Source of the DNA: Pseudomonas protegens CHA0
GTDB taxonomy: Bacteria; Pseudomonadota; Gammaproteobacteria; Pseudomonadales; Pseudomonadaceae
NCBI RefSeq assembly: GCF_000397205.1
Contig: NC_021237.1
Location: 2,171,001 to 2,235,000 of the forward strand
Length of the DNA: 64,000 bases
Direction: 5' to 3'
Shown here: positions 40,938-53,096 of the stretch, piece after piece
Layout: each line of letters starts with the position of its first letter
Numbering within the stretch: the stretch's first letter is position 1
The notes under the pieces: model-generated
Told to the model about the DNA's origin: nothing
Seen by the model: the letters and a program-made list of their open reading frames with translations, nothing else
Databases searched by the model: none
Program-made: the position numbers and the translations under genes

Positions 40938-40981
40938 GTCATCCAGGGGAGGGTGCGCGCGGCAATCGCGGGCAGCCGGCA

Positions 40982-41008
40982 ATAAAAAGCCCGATATCAG
41001 CATCGGGC
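40982..41008 (-). terminator. Hairpin with T-tract on the minus strand
   Basis: Stem GCCCGAT / ATCGGGC with a 6-base loop. The T5 run is on the minus strand, although the preceding gene is on the plus strand; it may therefore act on antisense transcription or only stabilise a 3' end. Confidence 0.45.
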
Positions 41009-41254
41009 GGGGATGGCCAGGCAGGCCGGTAATCTCGTGGCTGCCACCCGGGGTGGCCTCTTGCAGAATGGGGCGGTGCCCCTGTCGCACAAACTGTGCG
41101 GCTTCTTCAGATATTTTCCCAGCGTAGTCGCTCTTTCTCCCATTCAGTGGGAGATTTAGGGCGCATTTTCTAAATATAGATCCTATGAATGGTTATGAAT
41201 GCAGGGGCGTGTTGATCGTTCAGGGAGCAATGGAGTGACCGCAAAGTCGCGTTT

Positions 41255-41279
41255 CAAACAGCATTTTGGACGATTGACA
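41255..41279 (+). promoter_or_regulatory. Candidate PsrA operator and -35 element of fadBA
   Basis: CAAACAGCATTTTG (41255-41268) matches the PsrA box C/GAAAC-N4-GTTTG/C with one mismatch and directly precedes TTGACA (41274-41279). The -10 element is poor. PsrA is known to control fadBA in P. aeruginosa and responds to long-chain fatty acids. Confidence 0.55.
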
Positions 41280-41492
41280 ATTGCTGGATTTTCCCTGAAT
41301 GTGGCGTACCCAAATCAAACGGGCGTATGAAATGAGCGTTTGCATCGCAGGCGGCTCTATACAGAATCCCGACTATCGCGTTGGCGGGTGTGCCTGGCGG
41401 ATTGGCGTTAGCATCGACGGTGACGTTAGTGCCATGCCAGAAGTCAGCGTCCGACGTGTACTGTTCAGCTTCCATATCGTGGAGATCAGTTG

Positions 41493-43640
<2,148 letters not shown>

Positions 43641-43653
43641 GCGCCCACACTAG

Positions 43654-44844
<1,191 letters not shown>

Positions 44845-44861
44845 GCGTTGGGTTGATGGAA

Positions 44862-44888
44862 GCCGGGGCCCAGTGCCCCGGTTTTTGT
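44862..44888 (+). terminator. Terminator of fadBA
   Basis: Stem CCGGGGC / GCCCCGG followed by T5GT3 shortly after the fadA stop codon. Confidence 0.85.
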
Positions 44889-44942
44889 TTTTCTGAAGAT
44901 TTGTTTGTCTTTATTTTGAAAAAATTGCACGAGGGCCAGAGC

Positions 44943-45179
44943 ATGCAGTTACAACCCGGGCTCTATCAGCATTACAAGGGGCCGCAGTACCGCGTTTTCA
45001 GCGTGGCGCGGCACTCGGAAACGGAAGAAGAAGTGGTGTTCTACCAAGCCCTGTATGGGGATTACGGCTTTTGGGTGCGGCCCTTGAGCATGTTCCTGGA
45101 GTCGGTCGAAGTTGACGGCGAGCAGGTCCCGCGCTTTGCTTTGGTGCAGGCCGAACCCAGTCTTTTTTCACCGGCATGA
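44943..45179 (+). CDS. DUF1653 family small protein
   Basis: 78 residues: LQPGLYQHYKGPQYRVFSVA, ETEEEVVFYQALYGDYGFWV and RPLSMFLESVEVDGEQVPRF are the signatures of DUF1653, a small beta-barrel (SH3-like) cytoplasmic protein of unknown role. The start is ATG 44943; a longer frame from 44718 lies inside fadA and is rejected. It sits between fadBA and topA, the position of PA3012 in P. aeruginosa (recalled). Confidence 0.82.
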   Translation: MQLQPGLYQHYKGPQYRVFSVARHSETEEEVVFYQALYGDYGFWVRPLSMFLESVEVDGEQVPRFALVQAEPSLFSPA

Positions 45180-45204
45180 GTACAGGTCGCGCAGTACCCT
45201 GCGC

Positions 45205-45233
45205 TTGACCTCACCCTGTTGCCACTATATATA
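45205..45233 (+). promoter_or_regulatory. Candidate topA promoter
   Basis: TTGACC (45205-45210), a 17-base spacer and TATATA (45228-45233), about 60 bases before the topA ATG, resemble a sigma-70 promoter. topA promoters are typically supercoiling-sensitive; the AT-rich -10 region is compatible. Confidence 0.55.
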
Positions 45234-45293
45234 GCGGTGCCGCGTCAGGCGCCAACCGCCTTTCACTTCTCGAATTCAGGAATTTTCTGATCC

Positions 45294-47906
45294 ATGGGCA
45301 AATCGCTGGTCATTGTGGAATCCCCGGCTAAGGCCAAGACCATCAACAAGTACTTGGGTAACCAATACGTGGTGAAGTCGAGTATCGGCCATATCCGAGA
45401 CCTGCCCACCAGCGGTTCGGCAAGTGCCGCCAAGGAGCCAGCCGCCAAGCGTGGCAAGGCCGCTGCGGGCGAAGCCCCGGCTCTGTCGCCGAAGGAAAAG
45501 GCTCGCAAGCAGCTGGTGTCGCGCATGGGCGTCGATCCCGAGCACGGCTGGAAAGCCAAGTACGAAATCCTCCCTGGCAAGGAAAAGGTCATCGAAGAGC
45601 TGCGCCGCCTTGCCAAGGATGCCGACACCATCTATCTCGCAACGGACTTGGACCGCGAAGGGGAGGCCATTGCCTGGCACCTGCGGGAAGCCATTGGCGG
45701 TGATGACAGCCGCTACAAGCGCGTGGTGTTCAACGAAATCACCAAGAAGGCGATCCAGGAAGCCTTCTCCCAGCCGGGCGAGCTGGACATTGATCGAGTC
45801 AATGCCCAGCAGGCGCGACGCTTCCTCGACCGCGTGGTGGGCTACATGGTTTCGCCGCTGCTGTGGGCGAAGATCGCCCGTGGCCTGTCTGCCGGTCGCG
45901 TGCAGTCGGTAGCCGTGAAGCTGGTGGTGGAGCGCGAGCGTGAGATTCGTGCCTTCATCCCGGAAGAATACTGGGAAGTACACGCTGACCTGGGCACTGC
46001 CAAGGGCTCGAATGTGCGTTTTGAAGTAGCCCGTGAAAACGGTGAAGCCTTCAAGCCGCTCAACGAAGCACAGGCCATGGCCGCCCTGGAGAAGCTCAAG
46101 GCCTCGGCCTACAGCGTCGCCAAGCGTGAAGACAAGCCCACCAGCAGCAAGCCATCGGCGCCGTTCATCACCTCCACCCTGCAGCAGGCTGCGAGCAATC
46201 GCCTGGGCTTCGGCGTGAAGAAGACCATGATGATGGCCCAGCGTCTGTATGAAGCCGGCTACATCACCTATATGCGTACCGACTCCACCAACCTCTCGGC
46301 CGATGCCGTGGCGATGGCGCGTACCTATATCGAAGACGAGTTCGGCAACAAGTACCTGCCGGCTTCGCCCAATGTCTACAGCAGCAAGGAAGGGGCCCAG
46401 GAGGCGCACGAAGCGATTCGTCCGTCCGATGTGAACACCCACCCAAGCAAGCTGTCGGGCATGGAACGTGACGCTGAGCGCCTCTACGAGCTGATCTGGC
46501 GCCAGTTCGTCGCCTGCCAGATGCTGCCGGCGCAATACCTGTCCACCACCGTCAGCGTCGCCGCTGGCGACTTCGAGCTGCGTGCCAAGGGCCGCATCCT
46601 CAAGTTTGACGGTTACACCCGGGTCATGCCGCAGATGGCCAAGCCGGGCGATGACGATGTGCTGCCGGAAATGGCCCAGGGCGAAGTGCTGAAGCTGATC
46701 AAGCTCGATCCGAGCCAGCACTTCACCAAGCCACCGGCGCGTTACTCCGAAGCCAGCCTGGTGAAGGAAATGGAAAAGCGCGGCATTGGTCGTCCTTCGA
46801 CCTATGCGGCAATCATTTCGACCATCCAGGATCGCGGCTATGTGACCCTGCACAACCGTCGTTTTTATTCGGAAAAGATGGGCGACATCGTCACTGAGCG
46901 CCTTTCCGAGAGCTTCTCCAATCTCATGGACTACGGCTTCACCGCCGGCATGGAAGAGAATCTCGATGACGTGGCCCAGGGCGAGCGCGACTGGAAGAAC
47001 GTCCTCGACGAATTCTACGGTGACTTCAAGAAGAAGCTCGAAGTGGCCGAGGGCGCCGAAAGCGGCATGCGCGCCAACCAACCGGTAATGACCGATATCC
47101 CATGCCAGACCTGCGGCCGGCCGATGCAGATCCGTACCGCCTCCACCGGCGTGTTCCTCGGCTGCTCGGGCTACAGCCTGCCGCCCAAGGAGCGTTGCAA
47201 GGCCACCGTCAACCTGGTGCCGGGCGACGAGATCGCCGCGGATGACGAGGGCGAGTCCGAATCCCTGGTGCTGCGCGGCAAGCATCGTTGCCCGATCTGC
47301 AGTACGGCGATGGATGCCTACCTGCTGGACGAAAAGCGCAAGCTGCACATCTGCGGTAACAACCCGGATTGCGCCGGCTACGAGATCGAAGAGGGCAGCT
47401 ACCGGATCAAGGGGTATGAAGGCCCGAGCCTGGAGTGTGATAAGTGCGGCAGCGAGATGCAGCTCAAGACCGGCCGTTTCGGCAAGTTCTTCGGTTGCAC
47501 CAACCCGACCTGCAAGAACACTCGCAAGCTGCTGAAAAGCGGTGACGCGGCGCCGCCGAAGATGGACCCGGTGAAGATGCCCGAGCTCAAGTGCGAGAAG
47601 GTCAACGACACCTACATCCTGCGCGATGGCGCTTCGGGCCTGTTCCTGGCGGCCAGTCAGTTCCCGAAAAACCGCGAGACCCGTGCGCCGTTGGTGCTGG
47701 AACTGATCCCGCACAAGGATGAGATCGATCCCAAGTACCACTTCCTCTGCGAAGCTCCGCAGAAGGACCCGGACGGCCGCCCTGCGGTGGTGCGCTACAG
47801 CCGCAAGACCAAGGAGCAGTACGTGCAGACCGAAGTCGACGGCAAGCCGACCGGCTGGCGTGCCTTCTACGACGGCGGTAAATGGAAGGTCGAAGACAAG
47901 CGCTAA
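45294..47906 (+). CDS. topA: DNA topoisomerase I
   Basis: 870-residue type IA topoisomerase that relaxes negative supercoils. The TOPRIM domain begins [20 protein letters not shown] and has [13 protein letters not shown]. The active-site tyrosine is in [14 protein letters not shown]-terminal zinc-ribbon repeats are visible as [21 protein letters not shown] and [10 protein letters not shown]. An Ala/Lys-rich insert at about residues 42-65 ([19 protein letters not shown]) interrupts the TOPRIM domain and is typical for Pseudomonas. The start is ATG 45294. A very long antisense frame across the gene is a codon-bias shadow. Confidence 0.97.
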   Translation: MGKSLVIVESPAKAKTINKYLGNQYVVKSSIGHIRDLPTSGSASAAKEPAAKRGKAAAGEAPALSPKEKARKQLVSRMGVDPEHGWKAKYEILPGKEKVIEELRRLAKDADTIYLATDLDREGEAIAWHLREAIGGDDSRYKRVVFNEITKKAIQEAFSQPGELDIDRVNAQQARRFLDRVVGYMVSPLLWAKIARGLSAGRVQSVAVKLVVEREREIRAFIPEEYWEVHADLGTAKGSNVRFEVARENGEAFKPLNEAQAMAALEKLKASAYSVAKREDKPTSSKPSAPFITSTLQQAASNRLGFGVKKTMMMAQRLYEAGYITYMRTDSTNLSADAVAMARTYIEDEFGNKYLPASPNVYSSKEGAQEAHEAIRPSDVNTHPSKLSGMERDAERLYELIWRQFVACQMLPAQYLSTTVSVAAGDFELRAKGRILKFDGYTRVMPQMAKPGDDDVLPEMAQGEVLKLIKLDPSQHFTKPPARYSEASLVKEMEKRGIGRPSTYAAIISTIQDRGYVTLHNRRFYSEKMGDIVTERLSESFSNLMDYGFTAGMEENLDDVAQGERDWKNVLDEFYGDFKKKLEVAEGAESGMRANQPVMTDIPCQTCGRPMQIRTASTGVFLGCSGYSLPPKERCKATVNLVPGDEIAADDEGESESLVLRGKHRCPICSTAMDAYLLDEKRKLHICGNNPDCAGYEIEEGSYRIKGYEGPSLECDKCGSEMQLKTGRFGKFFGCTNPTCKNTRKLLKSGDAAPPKMDPVKMPELKCEKVNDTYILRDGASGLFLAASQFPKNRETRAPLVLELIPHKDEIDPKYHFLCEAPQKDPDGRPAVVRYSRKTKEQYVQTEVDGKPTGWRAFYDGGKWKVEDKR

Positions 47907-47952
47907 GTGCTTGGCCTGCCGAGGGCTAGCTTCTCGGTGTAGCGACCAACAG

Positions 47953-47993
47953 GGCCGCATGACTCCTTCAAGGGGGCATGCGGCCTTTCTTTT
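47953..47993 (+). terminator. Terminator of topA
   Basis: Stem GGCCGCATG / CATGCGGCC with a 15-base loop, followed by TTTCTTTT. Confidence 0.82.
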
Positions 47994-48070
47994 GCTTGCG
48001 GCAAGCTGGAGTGATCCCTGAAACTGTGCCGTCTGCATCTGGTTCTCTTTTCGCAGTGGAGGCTGCCCAT

Positions 48071-48595
48071 ATGGCCCACGAGCTCTATACCCGTACCAAT
48101 CAGAAAATCTACTTTGCCGGTCTGTCGCTCGAAGCCCTGGCACGCGCTGAGGAAGGGCGGGCCATGAATGCCCAGGCGCAGGTCCAGGCGGGGCGCGAGT
48201 CGGTGCTGTTCCACCTGTACGGGGCCTTGCTGGGGCTGTGCCATGAAATTGCCGGGTTCTATCGGCTGCCGCAGGCCAATGCGGCCCGGGTCGAGCAGAT
48301 CCTCAATCGTGAAGTGCTGCAAAGCATTGCCATTCCCGAGCTGGCAGAGCTGGTGGAATTGGCCCACAGCCCGCAAACCTGGCTGGCGCAACTGCTGTCT
48401 GCTTACAGCGAGCTGTTTCAGCCGCCACAGGCGCCGCACAAGCCCAAGGGCAACGTAACCCAGCCACTGATTGTTGCGGTCAATCTGGATGAAGAGGAGC
48501 CCGAGCAGGCACTGAGTCGGGAAGAGCTGGAAAGCTGGCGGCAGAACCTCAAGGCCCTGGCCATTCGTTTCAGGGATGGCCTTAACGAGTGTTGA
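48071..48595 (+). CDS. DUF6586-type conserved protein
   Basis: 174 residues. The start ATG 48071 (MAHELYTRTNQKIYFAGL) has GGAGG at good spacing; the frame runs back to 47978 through the topA terminator and is not used. It is a helical, soluble protein with an acidic C-terminal part (LDEEEPEQALSREELESW) and no membrane segment. It matches a conserved Pseudomonas hypothetical next to topA (recalled PA3010). Function unknown. Confidence 0.75.
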   Translation: MAHELYTRTNQKIYFAGLSLEALARAEEGRAMNAQAQVQAGRESVLFHLYGALLGLCHEIAGFYRLPQANAARVEQILNREVLQSIAIPELAELVELAHSPQTWLAQLLSAYSELFQPPQAPHKPKGNVTQPLIVAVNLDEEEPEQALSREELESWRQNLKALAIRFRDGLNEC

Positions 48596-48645
48596 TCCTG
48601 AGCGCTGCTTGATGGGTGGCGTGACTATTTGATCAAGGAAGATTC

Positions 48646-49680
48646 ATGCTGTTCTTCTTGCGTGACCAGGCGCTGCTTCGCCTGCTGAACGATTGCCGGG
48701 TGCGAGTGGTTCGTGCCCAGTCCAATACTGACTTGCTGGAAGTGCTCGACAGGCTGGAGATATTCCCCGGCGGTCTGGAATTCGACCATGTGCAGGCAAT
48801 AACGCTTCTGGTCCTGGCGTTTGCCTCCCTGGCTGTCGCGCTGCTGATGGACGGCATGGGCGGGATGTTCTGGGTGTTTCTGGCTCTGTGTTTCTTTAGC
48901 TATTACGTCAGCAAAGGGACCTCTGGCTCCTTGACTGATCTGGCGGCAAGCATCGTGCGCAAGTGCGTAATGTTTCATCATGGCTTGAGCGAGTCCGACA
49001 GCAGTGCCGACTGGCGCCTGAAAAGGCTGAACAACGAGTTCAGCGATTACCAGCGGGGTAATGAGCGACGCCATATCCAGGACTCGCTCCTGGGTGTCTA
49101 CCAGGGGCCTCGCCAGTCCTTGGCGTTCGAGTATCACCATCTGCAGTACGTCAATTCCAGGCAAGAGCCTGGTGCCGGCGGCAGCTATCGCACTGTCTAC
49201 GACACGTACAACCGCTACAGCCTGGTGCTGGATTTCCCGTGGGTGACAGAGATTACGGTTCGCTCCAGTCCCCTGGAAGTGTCATTGGCGGGGCAGCCGT
49301 TCAAGACCGGTCGCGAGGATTTCGACCAGGTCTTTGTACTGCGCGGTAATGATCAGGCCTGTTGCGAACACTTCGCCAGGCCAGCAACCCTGGACCTCCT
49401 GATGGAGCTTTCACGCCACCTTTACCGGGTCAATCTGGAGTTTTCCAGTCAAGGGCGGCTCTGTCTGAGCTTTGATAATGCGGACATCATTGCCCATGCC
49501 GATCCGGGCTCGCTGAGTGACCTGGCGGTCTTTCGCGAGCGGATCAAGGCGGGTATCGAGTTGCCGAAGCTGTATTCACTGCTGGAGCTGGTGCATCGGT
49601 TGGCGCAGTTGCATGACAGCCATGCTCTTGCTGCTGTTCCAGATGTTCCTGAGGCTGGCAACTTGATCAAGGAAATGTAA
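48646..49680 (+). CDS. Two-TM protein, DUF3137-like, paralogue A
   Basis: 344 residues, start ATG 48646 after AAGGA. A cytoplasmic N-terminus with VRAQSNTDLLEVLDRLE and FPGGLEFDHVQA is followed by two TM helices at about 51-90 and a large soluble C-domain. Shared motifs with paralogue B are VYQGPRQSLAFEYHHLQYVN, YSLVLDFPWV, and LEFSSQGRLCLSFDNAD. It resembles DUF3137-type proteins, which often neighbour lemA; I base this on architecture and context. The stop overlaps the next start by one base (TAATG). It is part of a three-gene coupled operon inserted in an otherwise conserved gene order. Function unknown. Confidence 0.72.
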   Translation: MLFFLRDQALLRLLNDCRVRVVRAQSNTDLLEVLDRLEIFPGGLEFDHVQAITLLVLAFASLAVALLMDGMGGMFWVFLALCFFSYYVSKGTSGSLTDLAASIVRKCVMFHHGLSESDSSADWRLKRLNNEFSDYQRGNERRHIQDSLLGVYQGPRQSLAFEYHHLQYVNSRQEPGAGGSYRTVYDTYNRYSLVLDFPWVTEITVRSSPLEVSLAGQPFKTGREDFDQVFVLRGNDQACCEHFARPATLDLLMELSRHLYRVNLEFSSQGRLCLSFDNADIIAHADPGSLSDLAVFRERIKAGIELPKLYSLLELVHRLAQLHDSHALAAVPDVPEAGNLIKEM

Positions 49681-50696
49681 TGCAGTTTCTCAAGCACGAT
49701 GCCGAGTTGGTGAAGTTGTTGGCCACTAGCAATGCAGAGGTGGCTCGAGCCAAGAGCAACGAGGATCTATTGAGGGTCATCGCCAGGCTCCAGTCCTTCA
49801 GGGGAGGGTTGGAGTTCGATCATGCCCAGTCCTGGCTGCTGTTGATGCTGGCTATTGTGTCGGCGATCCCGGCCATGGCGGGTGTGGAGCTGATGTGGTT
49901 TGCGACGGCCTGCCTGGGTTTTGCCACCTTGTATACCTGGATGGGTCGTAAAGCCGTGTTAGACGAGTTACCGCAGAAAATAGCCCGTAAGTGTTCATTA
50001 CTCAGTAACGGCCTTTGGGACCCGGGCGGAACCGCCGATGAGCGTTTCGCGCAACTGAGCAGTGAGTTCGACGACTATGATCGCGGCAATGACAGCCGCC
50101 GTATCGAGGCTTCAGCCAGGGGGACCTACCAGGGCCCGCGGCATCAGTTGTCCTTTGTCTTTCACCATCTGCGTTATGTGAACTCCCACTACAAACGCAA
50201 ATCCGATGGCGAGAGCGAGCGGGTCTATGAGAGTTTCGATCGCTTCAGCCTGGTGGTGGACTTTCCTTGGGTCAGAGGAGTGATGGTGCGCAGTGATCTG
50301 CCAAATACCAAGAGCAAGAAGCGCAAAGTCTTTGAGACCACTTCCGATGACTTCAACAGAAGCTTCAATTTCACCGGTGATAGTGAGCTGGCTTGCGCGA
50401 AGTTCGCAACGCCCACCACCCTGGCTTTCTTGCTGGAACTTCGTCGGCGGCTGAAAAAGGTGAATCTGGAATTCTCCAGCGAGGGCCATTTATGTCTGAG
50501 CTTCGATGATGCCGAGGTCATGGCCTACAAGGATCCGGGCACGTTTGACGATCTGCCGAGCTTCTACGCCAATATCGAGCAGGGCCTGCCGTTGCCTAAC
50601 CTGTTTCCGGTGCTGGCCTTGGTGCATGAGTTGGCGGAGCTGCACGACAACAATTTCGATCTTCCGCTGAAGGTCACTGATGAAATGGAGCAGTAG
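49680..50696 (+). CDS. Two-TM protein, DUF3137-like, paralogue B
   Basis: 338 residues. It repeats the architecture of paralogue A: ARAKSNEDLLRVIARLQSF, RGGLEFDHAQS, two TM helices at about 50-90, GTYQGPRHQLSFVFHHLRYV, FSLVVDFPWVRGVMVRSD, and LEFSSEGHLCLSFDDAE. It differs by a basic insert (NTKSKKRKVFE) after the third motif. The copies are clearly homologous but far from identical, so the duplication is old and both are probably needed, perhaps as a heteromer. It starts on the last base of paralogue A's stop, and lemA begins three bases after its own stop. Confidence 0.72.
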   Translation: MQFLKHDAELVKLLATSNAEVARAKSNEDLLRVIARLQSFRGGLEFDHAQSWLLLMLAIVSAIPAMAGVELMWFATACLGFATLYTWMGRKAVLDELPQKIARKCSLLSNGLWDPGGTADERFAQLSSEFDDYDRGNDSRRIEASARGTYQGPRHQLSFVFHHLRYVNSHYKRKSDGESERVYESFDRFSLVVDFPWVRGVMVRSDLPNTKSKKRKVFETTSDDFNRSFNFTGDSELACAKFATPTTLAFLLELRRRLKKVNLEFSSEGHLCLSFDDAEVMAYKDPGTFDDLPSFYANIEQGLPLPNLFPVLALVHELAELHDNNFDLPLKVTDEMEQ

Positions 50697-50699
50697 AGT

Positions 50700-51257
50700 A
50701 TGGAGTTGTTGCTGGTCATCGCGATTGCCTTGGGCGTTCTTGCCTATGTGCACTACAACAAGATTGTCGGTGCGCATAACCGTGCCCAGCGGGCCTGGTC
50801 GGATGTGCTGACCTACCAGCGCCAGAGGATCAAGGTGCTGGACATGCTGGAGCCGCAAGTGGCTGGCTTCCAGGCTTATGAAAGCCAGTTGCTGGAAAAG
50901 ATCGTTGGGCTGCGTAGTGCCATTGGTAGCTTGCCATCCGCAGCCGACGGTGATGCGCTCAAGTCGGTAGACCAGGGCACCAAGGCTTTGCTGGGCGGTT
51001 TGAATCTTGCGTTTGAGGCCTACCCCGACCTCAAGTCCGTCGAGTTGTTGAGCAACCTGATGCGTGAGGTTGCCGAGCAGGAAGGCAATATCGGTGGGGC
51101 GATTACCCTGTTCAACCTGAATGTGGAGCACTTCAACAACTCCATTCAGATGTTTCCCGGCTCCTTGGTCAATCGGTTGGCCCTGAAGAAGTCGCTGATC
51201 ACGCCGTTTTCCGACAGCCAGGCCTCGGCGGGTTTTGAATACAAGCCGAATTTCTGA
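50700..51257 (+). CDS. LemA family protein
   Basis: 185 residues. An N-terminal membrane helix (MELLLVIAIALGVLAYVHYN) is followed by the LemA helical domain: VGAHNRAQRAWSDVLTYQRQ, NLMREVAEQEGNIGGAITLF and NLNVEHFNNSIQMFPGSLVN (the Y/F-N-x5-FP-x-L pattern). The usual C-terminal phenylalanine-rich end is kept (FEYKPNF). LemA proteins are membrane-anchored, with the domain probably outside the cytoplasm; their role is not settled. It is third in the operon with two DUF3137-like genes, a recurring partnership. This is not the GacS kinase once also called LemA in Pseudomonas. Confidence 0.85.
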   Translation: MELLLVIAIALGVLAYVHYNKIVGAHNRAQRAWSDVLTYQRQRIKVLDMLEPQVAGFQAYESQLLEKIVGLRSAIGSLPSAADGDALKSVDQGTKALLGGLNLAFEAYPDLKSVELLSNLMREVAEQEGNIGGAITLFNLNVEHFNNSIQMFPGSLVNRLALKKSLITPFSDSQASAGFEYKPNF

Positions 51258-51378
51258 AGGGGGCTGGCGCGGGCTTGGGGTCGGTGTGGCTAGGTGTTGA
51301 TTGCAAGGATCGGGAAGTAATTCCTGGTGAGGGGGCACGATCCCCCTGCAAGATCCTGAGCGGGGCGGGGGTGATGAC

Positions 51379-51387
51379 TGATATAAT
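51379..51387 (+). promoter_or_regulatory. Extended -10 promoter
   Basis: TGATATAAT (TG-n-TATAAT) lies about 30 bases before the ATG at 51416. No matching -35 is seen, which is usual for extended -10 promoters. Confidence 0.6.
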
Positions 51388-51415
51388 CCCGCCCTTTCGT
51401 GGAGACCAGACCTTT

Positions 51416-51649
51416 ATGCCAACGTCCTTTCTAGAAATTGTCGAGTTGCCAGACGGCCGTATCGAGCTGCGCAGAGCTGAGGACGAGGGTTCTCTGGTTA
51501 CTTTGGATTTCTCCGAGGATGCCAAAGCCTTTCTGCAAGGTCAGCACGTGGAAGTGGCCAAGGCCATGTTGAGCGTCGGCGTACAGATGGCCGGTCGACT
51601 GGTTGAAGGTGAAATTGACAAGGAAGATGGCCCGCGGGTTCTGCACTAA
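51416..51649 (+). CDS. Small conserved hypothetical protein
   Basis: 77 residues: PTSFLEIVELPDGRIELRRA, SLVTLDFSEDAKAFLQG, ending EGEIDKEDGPRVLH. It is acidic and cytoplasmic, with a strand-then-helix pattern and no known motif. The start is ATG 51416 with GGAG eleven bases upstream; the frame reaches back to 51275 but crosses the promoter. It lies just before sulA in the position of a small conserved Pseudomonas gene (recalled PA3009). Function unknown. Confidence 0.72.
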   Translation: MPTSFLEIVELPDGRIELRRAEDEGSLVTLDFSEDAKAFLQGQHVEVAKAMLSVGVQMAGRLVEGEIDKEDGPRVLH

Positions 51650-51755
51650 GCCCGTCTATCGGGTTTCTCCGGTCATCCGTCGCATTTGTTCCGGCTTCTC
51701 AATCCTGGAGAAGCCTTGTGTCATTCAAGCGTAAATCCCACGCTTTCCCGGTGTT

Positions 51756-52229
51756 TCATCCCAGGCGAATATTCAGGCTCTGCGCATCGCCAGTCCGTGC
51801 GGCGCTGATCAGCTGTTGCCGGGCGCTGGCGCTCAACGGGTTCAACCAGCTGACTACGGTATGACTGCGACCCAGGCGCAGGGCCTCGCAGGCGAGCTGT
51901 TGCGGGCTCTGATTGCCCCGGGGGTGCAGTAGCAGGATCCCCTCGCGATTCAGGCCGGCGTCCCGTAGCCAGCTTTGGGTCAGGCTGGAGGGCGGGGCGA
52001 TCAGTGTCAGCCAGCGCGCGTCCTGGTCCTGGCTGAGTTCCCGAAGGATAGGTGCCAATAGGTTCAGGCAGTTCCCGGCGGCGCCGCGTAACGACAGCTC
52101 GCTGAAGGCTTCTGGATCTTTGTTCCAGGGCGATTCGACCACTTCCTTGAGGGCGGGCGCCAATGGCTGGGCCAGGAACGCCTCGAACAGTGGCAGTTGT
52201 GCTTGCTGTGGTGTGTGGGGGAACTGCAT
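51756..52229 (-). CDS. sulA: SOS cell-division inhibitor SulA
   Basis: 157 residues with the start at ATG 52229 (MQFPHTPQQAQLPLFEAFL) after AGGAGG; the longer frame to 52262 overlaps lexA. The RecA-like SulA core is visible: RWLTLIAPPSSLTQSWLRDA, REGILLLHP and SHTVVSWLNPLSASARQQL. It binds FtsZ and blocks septation during the SOS response. It lies 10 bases after lexA in the same operon and so under the two SOS boxes. The long N-terminus before the core is poorly conserved. Confidence 0.88.
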   Translation of the reverse strand: MQFPHTPQQAQLPLFEAFLAQPLAPALKEVVESPWNKDPEAFSELSLRGAAGNCLNLLAPILRELSQDQDARWLTLIAPPSSLTQSWLRDAGLNREGILLLHPRGNQSPQQLACEALRLGRSHTVVSWLNPLSASARQQLISAARTGDAQSLNIRLG

Positions 52230-52239
52230 GGAGCCTCCT

Positions 52240-52845
52240 TTAGCGGCGAATGACGCCGACACTCAAGCCTTCGATCACCAGATCCTGATCTTTCAGGTTG
52301 ACTTCGATGGGGGCGAATTCAGGGTTCTCGGCAATCAGCCAGACCTTGCTGCCTTCGCGCTTGAAGCGCTTGACCGTGACCTCATCACCGATGCGCGCCA
52401 CCACGACCTGGCCATTGCGGGCCTCGCGAGTGGTGTGTACCGCCAACAGGTCGCCGTCGAAGATGCCGATGTCCTTCATGCTCATGCCATGGACGCGAAG
52501 CAGGTAGTCGGCGCGAGGGTGGAAGAAGGTCGGGTTGATATTGCAGGACTCTTCGATGTGCTGCTGAGCCAGGATCGGTGCACCGGCGGCGACACGGCCA
52601 ATGATCGGCAGGGTATCGTCGGCCTTGGCTTCGAAGCCGGGAATGCGGATTCCGCGGGAGGCACCCGGGGTCATCTCGATGGCGCCTTTGCGGGCCAGGG
52701 CCTTGAGGTGTTCCTCAGCGGCGTTGGGCGATTTGAATCCCAGTTCCTGGGCAATTTCCGCACGGGTGGGCGGGTAGCCGTTGTCTTCGAGGCAGCGTTT
52801 GATAAAAGCCAGAATCTCAGCTTGGCGTGGCGTCAGTTTTAGCAT
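52240..52845 (-). CDS. lexA: SOS repressor LexA
   Basis: 201 residues. The N-terminal winged helix ([20 protein letters not shown], with recognition helix [10 protein letters not shown]) binds SOS boxes. The cleavage site is A87-G88 in RVAAGAP; the catalytic dyad is S122 (GMSM) and K159 (VTVKRF), at the E. coli positions plus three. RecA-stimulated self-cleavage relieves repression. Two SOS boxes lie upstream. It is divergent from psrA and co-transcribed with sulA, a typical Pseudomonas arrangement. Confidence 0.96.
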   Translation of the reverse strand: MLKLTPRQAEILAFIKRCLEDNGYPPTRAEIAQELGFKSPNAAEEHLKALARKGAIEMTPGASRGIRIPGFEAKADDTLPIIGRVAAGAPILAQQHIEESCNINPTFFHPRADYLLRVHGMSMKDIGIFDGDLLAVHTTREARNGQVVVARIGDEVTVKRFKREGSKVWLIAENPEFAPIEVNLKDQDLVIEGLSVGVIRR

Positions 52846-52855
52846 GTCGATCGCT

Positions 52856-52890
52856 CTGTCTTTTTATACAGTGACTGGGATTATATACAG
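52856..52890 (-). promoter_or_regulatory. Two SOS (LexA) boxes upstream of lexA-sulA
   Basis: CTGTCTTTTTATACAG (52856-52871) is a perfect CTGT-N8-ACAG box. CTGGGATTATATACAG (52875-52890) matches with one change. They are 19 bases apart centre to centre and overlap the likely lexA promoter, giving autoregulation. Confidence 0.9.
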
Positions 52891-53054
52891 TGAACGTCGC
52901 TTGGCAATCCTCCTTTTGCCTGTGGCGGCCGAGCGGTTGTCATCCGGGGGCCGCGATCCTGCGCCGAAGGCTGGCTACAGTGGCCGGCAGGTGTGATTAA
53001 ATAGCGCGCCGGACGGCTTGCGCAGAGGCCGGCAGGCTTGACATTGCAAAGCCT

Positions 53055-53081
53055 GAAACGTATGTTTCAAACAAGTGTTTG
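53055..53081 (+). promoter_or_regulatory. Tandem PsrA operators upstream of psrA
   Basis: GAAACGTATGTTTC (53055-53068) and CAAACAAGTGTTTG (53068-53081) both match the PsrA box C/GAAAC-N4-GTTTG/C exactly and share one base. They end 15 bases before the psrA ATG, as expected for self-control. Confidence 0.82.
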
Positions 53082-53096
53082 TCAGGCGGAGTAGCC

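Larger units (their letters stand above)
40938..41492 (+). other. fadB upstream region
   Basis: 555 bases between the plus-strand hypothetical gene and fadB. It holds the hairpin at 40982-41008, a candidate PsrA operator at 41255-41268 and a -35-like TTGACA at 41274-41279. If that promoter is used, the fadBA leader is about 190 bases long. A 64-codon plus-strand frame at 41299-41493 runs into fadB but has no recognisable product. Confidence 0.5.

Noticed and set aside
45276..48143. 955-codon antisense frame over topA
   Set aside because: Open only because of high-GC codon bias on the opposite strand; no family resemblance, no ribosome site, and topA is certain.
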